The notes under the pieces were generated by a model that was not told the origin of the DNA, made no database searches, and saw only the letters and a list, made by a program, of their open reading frames with translations. Below are positions 1-10,547 of a stretch of DNA of 64,000 nucleotides, piece by piece. The DNA lies in assembly GCF_000826545.1 (NCBI RefSeq), contig NZ_CDME01000011.1, forward strand, positions 1,750,657 through 1,814,656, written 5' to 3'. Within the stretch, counting starts at the first letter, position 1. Each line of letters begins with the position of its first letter. This DNA is from Kibdelosporangium sp. MJ126-NF4. GTDB taxonomy: Bacteria; Actinomycetota; Actinomycetes; Mycobacteriales; Pseudonocardiaceae. The position numbers were made by a program, and so were the translations under genes.

Positions 1-737
1 TCACCATGATGTGCAGCACCGCGGGCTTCCAGGTCTGTGTGGACGCGGGCGAGCGCAAGGACCACGCCGTGCGCTGGCACGCCGCGCACGCGCTCGGTCC
101 GCCCTTATGCGCACTGTTCGCCAACTCACCGCAGATGCTCGGCCACCGCAACGGGTGGGCGTCCAACCGGCTGCACACAGTGCTGGGCACGGATCCGGCC
201 AGGACGTACCCGAGTGAGATCACCGACGACCCGGCAACGAGCTGGGCGCGTCGCGTGCTCGACACGCCGCTGCTGTGCCTGCGTAACGACGGCGGCTGCT
301 GGGACGCGCCGCCCGGCGTGACGTTCGCCGACTGGATCGCCGGGGTGGCCGACCTCGGCAGAGAACCGACGATCGCCGACCTCGACTACCACATCTCCAC
401 CCTGTTCCCGCCGGTCCGGGCGCAGGGCTACCTGGAGATCCGCTACATCGACGCCCAGCAGGGCGACCGCTGGCTCACCCCGGCGGCGCTGCTCGTCGCC
501 CTGCTCAGCCAGGCCGACAAGGTGATCGACATCTGCGCGCCCGTCGCGGGCGACTGGCTCACCGCCGCGCGCGACGGACTGCGTGATCCCGAACTGGCCC
601 GCGTGGCGGCCAGTCTCGCGGAGGTCGGCCTCGGGGCGCTCGGCGTCACCGGGCTGACACCGGACCTGGCACGGAAGGTGACCAGCGACATCGAACACAG
701 GCTGCACAGGTCGACCGACGGGAGGAACCAGGGATGA
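1..737 (+). CDS. egtA: Glutamate-cysteine ligase EgtA, 5'-truncated by the window edge
   Basis: EgtA makes gamma-glutamylcysteine, the sulfur donor for ergothioneine. The reading frame is open from the first bases (codons from position 3), so only the C-terminal 244 or so residues are present and the true start lies upstream. Visible segments include STAGFQVCVDAG, a block around ANSPQMLGHRNGWASNR typical of actinobacterial glutamate-cysteine ligases, and a YLEIRYIDAQQGDRW motif near the active site. The stop overlaps the egtB start (ATGA at 734-737), which implies translational coupling. The identification rests on these motifs and on the unmistakable egtBCD genes that follow. Confidence 0.9.
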   Translation, partial: TMMCSTAGFQVCVDAGERKDHAVRWHAAHALGPPLCALFANSPQMLGHRNGWASNRLHTVLGTDPARTYPSEITDDPATSWARRVLDTPLLCLRNDGGCWDAPPGVTFADWIAGVADLGREPTIADLDYHISTLFPPVRAQGYLEIRYIDAQQGDRWLTPAALLVALLSQADKVIDICAPVAGDWLTAARDGLRDPELARVAASLAEVGLGALGVTGLTPDLARKVTSDIEHRLHRSTDGRNQG

Positions 738-2065
738 CGGCGTTCGGCGAGCTCGACACGGAGACACTGCGCGACCGGGTCGCCCGGCAACTGACCCGCT
801 CGCGCGCCCGCAGCACCGCGTTGACCGACGCGGTGGACGACGACGACCTGGTCCGTCAGCACTCCCGACTGATGTCCCCGCTGGTCTGGGACTACGCGCA
901 CATCGGCAACCAGGAGGAGCTGTGGCTCGTCCGGGACGTCGGCGGCCGTGAGCCGGTGCGCGAGGACATCGACAACATGTACGACGCGTTCCAGAACGCG
1001 CGGGTCGACCGGCCATCGCTTCCGCTGCTCTCCCCGGGCGAGACCCGCTCGTACGTTCGGGAGGTGCGCGACAAGGTGATGGACGTGCTGGCCAGCACGC
1101 CGCTGGAAGGCCGCAGACTGGTCGAGAACGCGTTCGCGTTCGGCATGATCGTGCAGCACGAGCAGCAGCACAACGAGACCATGCTGGCCACGCACCAGCT
1201 GCGCAGCGGTGCCCCGGTGCTGCACGCCCCGCTGCCGCCCGCGCCGCCCGGTCCGGTGGTGAACCGGGAGATCCTCGTCCCCGCGGGGCCGTTCACCATG
1301 GGGACCTCGGTCGAGCCGTGGGCGCTGGACAACGAGCGTCCCGCGCACCAGGTGCAGGTGGACGCGTTCGTCATCGACAAGTACCCGGTGACCAACGCGA
1401 TGTACCTGGAGTTCGTCGACTCCGGCGGCTACGACCAGCCGCGGTGGTGGAGCGAGGAAGGCTGGGCCTACCGGCAGAAGGCGTCGCTGGTCGCGCCCCG
1501 GTTCTGGGTGCGCGACGGGAACCGCTGGCTGCGTGACTGCTTCGGCGTGGTGGAGCCGCTCGTGCCCGACGAGCCGGTGGTGCACGTCTGCTTCCACGAA
1601 GCCGAGGCGTTCGCCGCGTGGGCGGGCAAACGGCTGCCCACCGAGACGGAGTGGGAGAAGGCGGCCCGCTTCGACCCGTCGACCGGACGCTCACGCCGTT
1701 ACCCGTGGGGCGACGAGGATCCCGTGCCCGAGCACGCCAACCTGGGTCAGGCGCACCTGCGCCCGGCGCGGATCGGCGCGTACCCGCTCGGTGAGTCGCC
1801 GCTGGGCGTCGCCCAGCTGATCGGCGACGTGTGGGAGTGGACGAGCAGTGACTTCCACGCCTACCCCGGGTTCGTGGCGTTCCCGTACCAGGAGTACTCC
1901 GAGGTGTTCTTCGGGGCCGACTACAAGATGCTGCGCGGTGGGTCGTTCGGCGCGGACGCTGCGGCCTGCCGCGGCACGTTCCGCAACTGGGACTACGCGA
2001 TCCGCAGGCAGATCTTCAGCGGATTCCGGCTCGCCCGCGACCCGCGGCTGGACGAGATCGCCTGA
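734..2065 (+). CDS. egtB: Ergothioneine sulfoxide synthase EgtB
   Basis: EgtB is the non-heme iron enzyme that uses O2 to join gamma-glutamylcysteine to hercynine (N-alpha-trimethylhistidine), giving a sulfoxide. The 443-residue protein has the expected two parts: an N-terminal DinB-like helical domain carrying the iron ligands (His56 in WDYAHIGNQEE, then His142 and His146 in HEQQHNE) and a C-terminal FGE-sulfatase fold starting near FTMGTSVEPW and ending with RGGSFGADAAACRGTFRNW and FSGFRLARD. All three iron histidines are present, so it should be active. The start overlaps the egtA stop and egtC begins one base after the egtB stop. Confidence 0.97.
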   Translation: MTAFGELDTETLRDRVARQLTRSRARSTALTDAVDDDDLVRQHSRLMSPLVWDYAHIGNQEELWLVRDVGGREPVREDIDNMYDAFQNARVDRPSLPLLSPGETRSYVREVRDKVMDVLASTPLEGRRLVENAFAFGMIVQHEQQHNETMLATHQLRSGAPVLHAPLPPAPPGPVVNREILVPAGPFTMGTSVEPWALDNERPAHQVQVDAFVIDKYPVTNAMYLEFVDSGGYDQPRWWSEEGWAYRQKASLVAPRFWVRDGNRWLRDCFGVVEPLVPDEPVVHVCFHEAEAFAAWAGKRLPTETEWEKAARFDPSTGRSRRYPWGDEDPVPEHANLGQAHLRPARIGAYPLGESPLGVAQLIGDVWEWTSSDFHAYPGFVAFPYQEYSEVFFGADYKMLRGGSFGADAAACRGTFRNWDYAIRRQIFSGFRLARDPRLDEIA

Positions 2066-2066
2066 G

Positions 2067-2840
2067 ATGTGCCGCCATCTGGGTTACCTCGGCCCTGCCA
2101 TGTCCGTAGCAAGCCTGGTGCTCCAGCCGCAGCACTCGTTGCTGCGGCAGAGCTGGGCGCCTGCGGACATGCGCGGCGGCGGGACCATCAACGCCGACGG
2201 GTTCGGCGTCGGATGGTTCGCCGGTGCGGACGCGACCGTGTACCGCCGCGCCAGTCCGATGTGGACTGACACGGCACTGCCGGGACTGCTGGGGCCGCTG
2301 CGGGCGACAGGTGTGCTCGCGGCGGTCCGATCCGCGACGGTCGGCATGCCGGTCGTGGAGACGGCGTCCGCGCCGTTCACCGACGGCCGCTGGCTGTTCA
2401 GCCACAACGGGGTCGTTCGTGGCTGGCCGTCGTCGGTCGAGTCGCTGGCAGCGGGCCTGCCTGTGACGGACCTGATGACGCTCGACGCGCCGACCGACGC
2501 CGCGCTGCTGTGGGCGCTGGTCCGGGCCCGCTTGAGGGACGGGCAGTCGCCGTGCGACGCCGTCGCCGACATCGTGCTGCAGGTCGCGGAACTGGCTCCG
2601 GACTCGCGGCTGAACCTGATGCTCACCGACGGGCGGACGCTCGTGGCGACCGCCTGGACCCATTCGCTCGCCACGCTGGTCACCGCGGATTCCGTGGTGA
2701 TCGCGTCCGAGCCGTACGACACCGATCCACGCTGGACACCTGTTCCTGATCGCCACATCGTGACGGCCACGGCAATCCCGGGGCCGCCTTCGCTCGCCGT
2801 GCAGCCGCTCGGCGCCCGACCAACGGGGAAACATGACTGA
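2067..2840 (+). CDS. egtC: Gamma-glutamyl-hercynylcysteine sulfoxide hydrolase EgtC (class II amidotransferase fold)
   Basis: EgtC removes the gamma-glutamyl group from the EgtB product. The protein has 257 residues and begins MCRHLGYLGP. Cys2, exposed after Met removal, is the N-terminal nucleophile of class II glutamine amidotransferase-type enzymes. Downstream are DGFGVGWFAG and the FSHNGVVRGWPSS motif, both typical of this fold. The ATG at 2067 was chosen because it puts Cys at position 2, and it lies one base past the egtB stop. Its end overlaps the egtD start by 8 bases (2833-2840), continuing the tightly coupled operon. Confidence 0.95.
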   Translation: MCRHLGYLGPAMSVASLVLQPQHSLLRQSWAPADMRGGGTINADGFGVGWFAGADATVYRRASPMWTDTALPGLLGPLRATGVLAAVRSATVGMPVVETASAPFTDGRWLFSHNGVVRGWPSSVESLAAGLPVTDLMTLDAPTDAALLWALVRARLRDGQSPCDAVADIVLQVAELAPDSRLNLMLTDGRTLVATAWTHSLATLVTADSVVIASEPYDTDPRWTPVPDRHIVTATAIPGPPSLAVQPLGARPTGKHD

Positions 2841-3807
2841 ACCGGTGATCGACGTCCACCTGGCCGAAGACCACGCTGCGCGCGCCCTCGCCGCCGACGC
2901 GCGCACGGGCCTGTCCGCGCCTCAGAAAGCACTGCCGCCCAAGTGGTTCTACGACGCACGCGGCAGTGACCTGTTCGAACAGATCACCCGTCTGCCCGAG
3001 TACTACCCGACCCGTGCGGAACGCGAGATCCTCGGCGTGCGAGCCGCGGAGATCGCCGCGACCAGCCAGGCGCACACCCTGGTGGAACTCGGCTCCGGCT
3101 CGTCGGAGAAGGCCAGGCTCCTGCTGGACGCGTTGCACGCGGCGGGAACCTTGCACCAGTTCGTCCCACTGGACGTCTCGCGCACCGCGTTGCGGGACGC
3201 GGCCGAAGCACTGGCCGTCGACTACTCGGCGCTGGAGGTGCACGGCGTCGTCGGCGACTTCACCGAGCACCTGGCGCTGCTGCCCGGCGAGGCTCCCCGC
3301 GTGGTGGCCTTCCTCGGCGGCACGATCGGGAACCTGCTGCCCGACGAGCGTGCCAAGTTCCTCTCCTCGCTGCGGGACGTCCTGCAGCCGGGGGAGTGGC
3401 TGCTGCTCGGCACAGGCCTGGTGCAGGAGGACCCGGAGACCATCCGCGTCGCCTACGACGACGCGGCGGGTGTCACGGCGGAGTTCAACCGCAACGTCCT
3501 GCACGTGCTCAACCGTGAGCTCGGCGCCGACTTCGACGTCGACGCCTTCGACCACGTGGCGCTGTGGGACCCGGACAACGAGTGGATCGAGATGCGCCTG
3601 CGTGCCCGCCACGCCATGACGGTCACCATTCCGGCGCTGGAGATGACGGTGTCCTTCGCCGACGGCGAGGAACTGCACACCGAGATCTCCGCCAAGTTCC
3701 GCCGCGAAGGCATCACAGCGGACCTGGCCGACACCGGTTTCGAGCTGACCCGCTGGTGGACGGACTCACGGGAAAGGTTCGGCCTGTCACTGTCCCGCGC
3801 GGTCTAA
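2833..3807 (+). CDS. egtD: L-histidine N(alpha)-methyltransferase EgtD
   Basis: EgtD catalyses the first pathway-specific step, S-adenosylmethionine-dependent trimethylation of histidine to hercynine. The 324-residue length is standard. Family hallmarks are KWFYDARGSDLFEQITRLPEYYPTR near the N-terminus, the SAM-binding LVELGSGSSEKARLLL, and FLGGTIGNLLPDER. It is the last gene of the egt operon. No egtE-type PLP lyase follows; the next gene converges from the other strand. As in Streptomyces-type clusters, another lyase must finish the pathway (inference). The stop codon overlaps that of the convergent membrane-protein gene by 3 to 4 bases. Confidence 0.97.
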   Translation: MTEPVIDVHLAEDHAARALAADARTGLSAPQKALPPKWFYDARGSDLFEQITRLPEYYPTRAEREILGVRAAEIAATSQAHTLVELGSGSSEKARLLLDALHAAGTLHQFVPLDVSRTALRDAAEALAVDYSALEVHGVVGDFTEHLALLPGEAPRVVAFLGGTIGNLLPDERAKFLSSLRDVLQPGEWLLLGTGLVQEDPETIRVAYDDAAGVTAEFNRNVLHVLNRELGADFDVDAFDHVALWDPDNEWIEMRLRARHAMTVTIPALEMTVSFADGEELHTEISAKFRREGITADLADTGFELTRWWTDSRERFGLSLSRAV

Positions 3808-4637
3808 TCCCGCTCGTCCGCAACCAAGGTGGCCTTCGGTGCGTCAGTCGCACCGAAGGCCACCTTGGTCGCGTTGCCGCGCGAGACACGGCGAACCCTT
3901 GCCAGGCCACCCATTACCGCGTCGGTGGCGACGAGAGCCGCCACGCCGAGCCCGAACGCGGCGACCGGGTCCAGCGCAACCATGGTGAGGCTCACGACGA
4001 CCAGGAACGCCATGGTGGACGCGGCGGACACCAGCACACCGGTCATCAACCCGGCGGCGGCCACCCCGCCGGACGAGCGGTGCACCGACGGTGCCAGCAC
4101 GAGCGACAGCAGCGGCAACGACGCCACGGCGCCCGCGAGCACAGGGCCGAGCAAAGGCGCCGTCGTGGTGAGCAGCAGGACAATCCCGCCGGACACCGCC
4201 ATCCGCATCGGCAGGTCCCAGCGTGAGCGTTGGCGCGGCTGCTCGACTGGGTCGGTGAGCGCGGGACGGTACAGGATCGCCGCGACCGGCGCGGCGACGC
4301 AGAGCCACACGGTGTCCGCGAGGACGGCGGACACCGCGACCATCAGTCCACAAGGGACAGACAAGGCCAGTGCGGTGCCCGGCCCGGTGTGCATGGCCGC
4401 GGCGGCGTAGGCGACACAGAACACCACGACCGTCAGCTGTCCCAGCGCGGCGCCGTGCGCCGCGCGGGCGGCCGCGTCCGGTCCGGCTTCGAGACAGATC
4501 AGGGCGAGGAACGGCCCTGTGGTCAAGGGAAGTCCGAGCAGGCGCCCGCTGAAACGCGGGCCGATTCGGTGGGCGAGGATCGAGGCGAGCAGGACGAGAC
4601 AGGGGGCGAGGGTGACTCTGAGCAGGAGAACCTCCAT
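3804..4637 (-). CDS. Polytopic membrane protein of unknown function
   Basis: The 277-residue protein is almost entirely hydrophobic. It has about eight predicted membrane segments (for example LLLRVTLAPCLVLLASILA at the start and LVSAASTMAFLVVVSLTMVAL near the end) in what looks like two similar halves. I do not recognise a named family. The ATG at 4637 was chosen because the protein then starts directly in the first membrane helix (MEVLLLRVTLAP). It is divergent from an AsnC/Lrp regulator, an arrangement often seen for amino-acid exporters, so a transport role is possible but unproven. Its last 20 or so residues are encoded by the hairpin at 3823-3869. Confidence 0.75.
   Translation of the reverse strand: MEVLLLRVTLAPCLVLLASILAHRIGPRFSGRLLGLPLTTGPFLALICLEAGPDAAARAAHGAALGQLTVVVFCVAYAAAAMHTGPGTALALSVPCGLMVAVSAVLADTVWLCVAAPVAAILYRPALTDPVEQPRQRSRWDLPMRMAVSGGIVLLLTTTAPLLGPVLAGAVASLPLLSLVLAPSVHRSSGGVAAAGLMTGVLVSAASTMAFLVVVSLTMVALDPVAAFGLGVAALVATDAVMGGLARVRRVSRGNATKVAFGATDAPKATLVADERD
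3823..3869. terminator. Perfect 21-bp inverted repeat at the egtD/membrane-protein convergence
   Basis: Arms at 3823-3843 (ACCAAGGTGGCCTTCGGTGC and one more G) and 3849-3869 are exact reverse complements with a 5-base loop (TCAGT). The element starts 16 bases after the egtD stop but lies inside the last codons of the oppositely oriented membrane-protein gene. It probably terminates the egt transcript. There is no long T run, as is common for actinomycete terminators. Confidence 0.7.
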
Positions 4638-4721
4638 GCCTTCGACCCTGCCAGCGCTGTCGCCGACATTGGCTCGGAATCTACGGCTGGATGGCCCATC
4701 CTGCCGTGGGAATCTCGACTG

Positions 4722-4751
4722 TTGATCGAAGTAACCGAGTTTTTCTAGGAT
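4722..4751 (+). promoter_or_regulatory. Candidate promoter of the AsnC-family gene
   Basis: TTGATC (4722-4727) and TAGGAT (4746-4751) are separated by 18 bases, a plausible housekeeping-sigma promoter. Transcription would begin at about 4758, which is the A of the start codon, so the mRNA may be leaderless. Alternatively AGGA at 4747-4750 acts as a ribosome-binding site on a longer transcript. Confidence 0.45.
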
Positions 4752-4757
4752 CACCGT

Positions 4758-5207
4758 ATGGACCGTATCGATCGGCAGTTGCTGGCAGCGTTGGTCAACG
4801 ACGGCCGGGCCACCTACCAGGAGCTGGGCCGCCTGGTCCGGCTGTCCTCCAACACAGTCGCCGACCGGGTGCGCAAACTGCGCAAGGACGGCGTCGTCCG
4901 CGGCTACCGCGCCGAGCTCGACTTCGCCGTACTCGGCCGGGACATGCAGATCATCACCGACATCAGGCTGCGGGACACGGTCTCCACCACCGAGTTCGAG
5001 CACGGCCTCGACGCCGTGCCCCAGGTGATCGCGGCCAGCAGGGTGACCGGCGAGTACAACTACCAGCTGCGCGTCATCTGTGCGAACGCGCTCGAACTGG
5101 AGGGCATCATCGACCGGCTCAAAGCCGACCACGGTGTCCTCTCCGCGCACAGTCGGCTGGTCCTGCACGAAGTCCCGCTCGGCCAGGAGCGCATCCTGGG
5201 CGCCTGA
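4758..5207 (+). CDS. AsnC/Lrp-family transcriptional regulator
   Basis: The 149-residue protein has the classic layout: an N-terminal winged helix-turn-helix from MDRIDRQLLAALVNDGRATYQELGR through LSSNTVADRVRKLRKDGVVRGYRA (residues 1-55), then a RAM ligand-binding/oligomerisation domain (from about residue 65). These regulators sense amino acids and often control a divergent transporter. Here the divergent partner is the membrane protein at 3804-4637, the likely target together with autoregulation (inference). Confidence 0.9.
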   Translation: MDRIDRQLLAALVNDGRATYQELGRLVRLSSNTVADRVRKLRKDGVVRGYRAELDFAVLGRDMQIITDIRLRDTVSTTEFEHGLDAVPQVIAASRVTGEYNYQLRVICANALELEGIIDRLKADHGVLSAHSRLVLHEVPLGQERILGA

Positions 5208-5297
5208 CAGCGATATGAAACAGTGGCCGTCACGTTTTGGTGTGGCGGCCACTGATCGTTAGGCTGCAAGGTCCCTGCATCTCGCGGAGGTGGGCCC

Positions 5298-5879
5298 GTG
5301 GTCGGGACAACCAAACCTCGCAGACGCCAGGCCCGTGGCCGGCGGCGGATGGCGCAGCTGCTGGACGCCGCGGAGGAAGTGTTCGCCGCGGAGGGCTTCG
5401 TCGCGGCGACCACCAACGCGATCGCGGCAGCGGCGGGCGTCTCACCCGGCACGCTCTACCAGTTCTTCCCGAACAAGGAGTCGATGGCCGCGGCGCTGGC
5501 CGACCGCTACGTGGCGGTGCTCGCCGACGTGCACGACCCCGAGGCGGAGGTCGTCGGTGTCCCGCTGGACGACGTGATCGACCGGATGGTCGGCCCGGCG
5601 ATCCGGATCGCGGGCGAGCACCCCGCCTTCGAAGCGATGCTCTGGGCACAACCGTGCGAGCAGCTGCGGACCGCCGTGACCGAGCACGTCGAACGGACGA
5701 TCGCGGCCAGGGTGCCTGAGCTGGACCCGAGCCGACGACGGCTGATCGCGACGGTGACGGTGAGGATCTTCGGCGCGTTGCTGTCGCCGATCCTGGCGGC
5801 GTCCGGCCGGGAACTGACCGAGCTGACCGGCGAGCTGCACCGTGTGCTGCGGGCGTACTTGCTCGACGTCTCGGACTGA
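5298..5879 (+). CDS. TetR/AcrR-family transcriptional regulator
   Basis: The 193-residue protein has a basic N-terminal tail (TTKPRRRQARGRRRMAQ) and a TetR DNA-binding domain: LLDAAEEVFAAEGFVAATTNAIAAAAGVSPGTLYQFFPNKESM (residues 20-62). The C-terminal effector domain is of the type with a conserved WAQPCEQLR-like segment. A GTG start at 5298 is supported by GCGGAGG seven bases upstream. No target gene is obvious, since the next gene is another TetR on the opposite strand; it may act elsewhere or on itself. Confidence 0.88.
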   Translation: MVGTTKPRRRQARGRRRMAQLLDAAEEVFAAEGFVAATTNAIAAAAGVSPGTLYQFFPNKESMAAALADRYVAVLADVHDPEAEVVGVPLDDVIDRMVGPAIRIAGEHPAFEAMLWAQPCEQLRTAVTEHVERTIAARVPELDPSRRRLIATVTVRIFGALLSPILAASGRELTELTGELHRVLRAYLLDVSD

Positions 5880-6029
5880 AACGAGAGTCCAGGCTGTCGA
5901 GCTCAAGGGCCAGATCGCGCGTAGGGTCGGTGGTAAGGTCGCCGTGTCGGCCGGAACGAGCGAACTGCCGGGGATACAGCTCGAGACGTTCCCGGCCCAC
6001 GGCGGCTCCTGGTCAGGACCCGGACACGC

Positions 6030-6620
6030 TCAGGAAAACCGAACGAGGAAGTCCCGGACGAGAGCCTCGGTCAGCTCGCGTGAAGCAGGCTCCCCGGTGA
6101 CCAGGACGCGGTAGTACAACGGCCCGAAAAGCTGGTCGACGGCGAGTTCGACATCGAGGTCCCCGGCCAGCTCACCCCGCTGAACCGCCCGCTCCAACAC
6201 GCTTCTTTCCTTGGCGCGCAACGGTTCAACGCACTCGTCCCGAAACCGCGCGGCGATCGCCCTGTCGTGCTGTGCCTGCCCGGCCAGTGCGCGGAACACA
6301 GCGCCCTGATCGGTGTGCGCCAGGAAGTCGGCCAGGTCGTTGAGGTAACCGGTGAGGTCGTCCGGCAGCGCGCCGGTGTCCGGCAGCGTCAGGTGCTGGT
6401 GCACGTCCTTGACGAAGGCGTCCATCAGGATGTCGACCTTCGACGGCCACCAGCGGTAGATCGTCTGCTTGGCGACGCCTGCCCGTGCCGCCACGCCCTC
6501 GATCGTGAACCCGGCGAACCCGCGCTCGGCCAACAGGTCGTCCGCGGCGTCGAGGACGGCTTGGCGGGCCAGCTCGCTGCGGCCGTGCCGGTTGCCGTGA
6601 TGCCGCCGTGTGCTCTCCAC
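6030..6620 (-). CDS. TetR-family regulator divergent from an O-methyltransferase
   Basis: The 196-residue protein has an N-terminal HTH (AVLDAADDLLAERGFAGFTIEGVAARAGVAKQTIYRWWPSK) and a C-terminal TetR effector domain ending LVTGEPASRELTEALVRDFLVRF. The start is a GTG at 6620. It faces away from the methyltransferase gene at 6678, and a large palindrome lies in the 57-base space between them. It very probably represses both itself and the methyltransferase until a small ligand binds (inference). The 150 bases between this gene and the preceding TetR hold nothing I can recognise. Confidence 0.9.
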   Translation of the reverse strand: MESTRRHHGNRHGRSELARQAVLDAADDLLAERGFAGFTIEGVAARAGVAKQTIYRWWPSKVDILMDAFVKDVHQHLTLPDTGALPDDLTGYLNDLADFLAHTDQGAVFRALAGQAQHDRAIAARFRDECVEPLRAKERSVLERAVQRGELAGDLDVELAVDQLFGPLYYRVLVTGEPASRELTEALVRDFLVRFS

Positions 6621-6640
6621 GGCACGAACATTAGTACTCG

Positions 6641-6672
6641 CTAGACTGGACGCAACGTTGCGTCTACTCTAG
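6641..6672. promoter_or_regulatory. 32-bp palindromic operator overlapping the methyltransferase promoter
   Basis: A perfect 16-bp palindrome (GACGCAACGTTGCGTC, 6649-6664) sits inside a near-perfect 32-bp palindrome (6641-6672, with CTAG at both ends). It fills the 17-bp spacer between a -35-like TAGACT (6642-6647) and a -10-like TACTCT (6665-6670). The predicted start falls at about 6677, one base before the methyltransferase ATG, so the transcript may be leaderless. A bound TetR dimer would cover the promoter. Confidence 0.75.
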
Positions 6673-6677
6673 CCGTC

Positions 6678-7316
6678 ATGACCAACTCACTGACGAACCC
6701 CGGAATCACCGCTGTGCTCGACCGTCTGTTCAAGGCCGCCGAGGACGACGCGTCGCAGAACGTGACCGTGGACCTGTCCGACGCGCGGGCCGCGGCCGAC
6801 GCGCTCGCGGATGTCTACATGCCGATCTCGGCCGACGGCGGAAAGCTGCTCTACACCCTCGTCCGGGCGATCCGGCCGCGGACGGTCGTCGAGTTCGGCA
6901 CGTCCTACGGGATCTCCACGATCTACCTCGGCGCCGCCATCGCCGACAACGGCACAGGTCACGTCTACGGCAGCGAGCTGAGCACCGCGAAAGTCGAGGC
7001 AGCGCGGGACAACATCGCGGAGGCCGGTCTCGCCGACCACGCGACCGTCCTGCCGGGGGATGCCCGCGAAACGTTCGCGGACATCACCGGTCCGATCGAA
7101 CTCGTCCTGCTCGACGGCTGGAAGGAGCTCTGCGTTCCCGTGTTGCGGTTGCTCGAACCCAAGCTCGCGCCCGGTGCGCTGGTCGTCGCGGACGACATCA
7201 CGCTCCCCAGCATGGCCGACTACCTGGCCTACGTCCGCGACCCGGCCAACGGGTACGTCAGCGTGGAGTTCCCGGTCGAGGACGGCATGGAGCTCAGCAG
7301 CTACACCGGTGCCTGA
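6678..7316 (+). CDS. Class I SAM-dependent O-methyltransferase
   Basis: The 212-residue size and motifs fit the small catechol/caffeoyl-CoA O-methyltransferase family. SAM motif I is VVEFGTSYGISTIYLGAAI (around residues 70-90), followed by the acidic GSELS and the metal-binding-type LVLLDGWKELCVPVLRLLEPKL and VVADDI. The substrate is unknown. There is no ribosome-binding site: the operator ends only 5 bases before the ATG, consistent with leaderless translation. Control by the divergent TetR is strongly suggested. The gene ends against the convergent aconitase gene. Confidence 0.88.
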   Translation: MTNSLTNPGITAVLDRLFKAAEDDASQNVTVDLSDARAAADALADVYMPISADGGKLLYTLVRAIRPRTVVEFGTSYGISTIYLGAAIADNGTGHVYGSELSTAKVEAARDNIAEAGLADHATVLPGDARETFADITGPIELVLLDGWKELCVPVLRLLEPKLAPGALVVADDITLPSMADYLAYVRDPANGYVSVEFPVEDGMELSSYTGA

Positions 7317-7323
7317 CAAGCGA

Positions 7324-7356
7324 AAACCGCCGAGGCGACAAGCGCCTCGGCGGTTT
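7324..7356. terminator. Bidirectional hairpin terminator between methyltransferase and acnA
   Basis: AAACCGCCGAGGCG (7324-7337) and its exact complement (7343-7356) flank a 5-base loop. The stem carries AAA on one side and TTT on the other, so it can work in both directions between the convergent genes. Confidence 0.8.
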
Positions 7357-7370
7357 CCTCGCTCAACTGG

Positions 7371-10187
<2,817 letters not shown>

Positions 10188-10300
10188 GTCCAACTCCATC
10201 TCGCGCGCCGGTGGTGGCAGCAAAAAAGTCAGTTCGGGTTAGGCCGAGTCTCGCGCATCCCCGCCGGACTCGCAGACCCCGGGCCCCACCTTCGCCCTTA

Positions 10301-10330
10301 ACAGTACGCTTGTCCTGTATTCGACGGCAA
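10301..10330 (-). promoter_or_regulatory. Candidate acnA promoter
   Basis: On the minus strand TTGCCG (10330-10325) and TACTGT (10306-10301) are spaced by 18 bases. That places the start about 107 bases upstream of the chosen GTG and gives a sizeable untranslated leader. This is pattern-based only. Confidence 0.35.
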
Positions 10331-10403
10331 GGCGGGGTGGAGAGACATGATTCACCACGTCCAGGTGGCCTGTCCGACCGGCACTGAAGATCGACTGCGT
10401 CCG

Positions 10404-10539
10404 CCGTGTCCACCTCTCCGGCACACCGTGTCGACCTTTCCGGCACGCCGAGATCGCGATCGCGGGCGAGGGCGGGGCCGCTGAGGGAATTTCATGGTGC
10501 TGGAACGGGCGACACACCATGCCCGAAAGGTGGACACGG
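10404..10539. repeat. Short repeat cluster: two tandem and one inverted copy of a 22-bp unit
   Basis: Copy 1 (10404-10425) and copy 2 (10426-10447) are adjacent direct repeats starting CCGTGTCCACCTCTCCGGCA and CCGTGTCGACCTTTCCGGCA. A third copy in reverse orientation occupies 10519-10539. They lie in the 360-base gene-free stretch 10188-10547 between acnA and the LLM oxidoreductase. Apart from these repeats and the candidate acnA promoter I see nothing there. Confidence 0.6.
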
Positions 10540-10547
10540 CTGCCCGG

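Noticed and set aside
5230..6000. 256-codon minus-strand ORF over the first TetR gene
   Set aside because: Arg/Pro/Ser-rich translation typical of an antisense shadow in GC-rich DNA; the plus-strand TetR has a clear domain and ribosome-binding site.
6030..6620. TetR near acnA as the AcnR aconitase repressor
   Set aside because: Its HTH and C-terminal type differ from AcnR, and a methyltransferase gene with a clear operator is its divergent partner.
10239..10520. 93-codon minus-strand ORF in the acnA upstream gap
   Set aside because: No ribosome-binding site or recognisable motif; it spans the promoter and repeat cluster, so it looks like chance coding.
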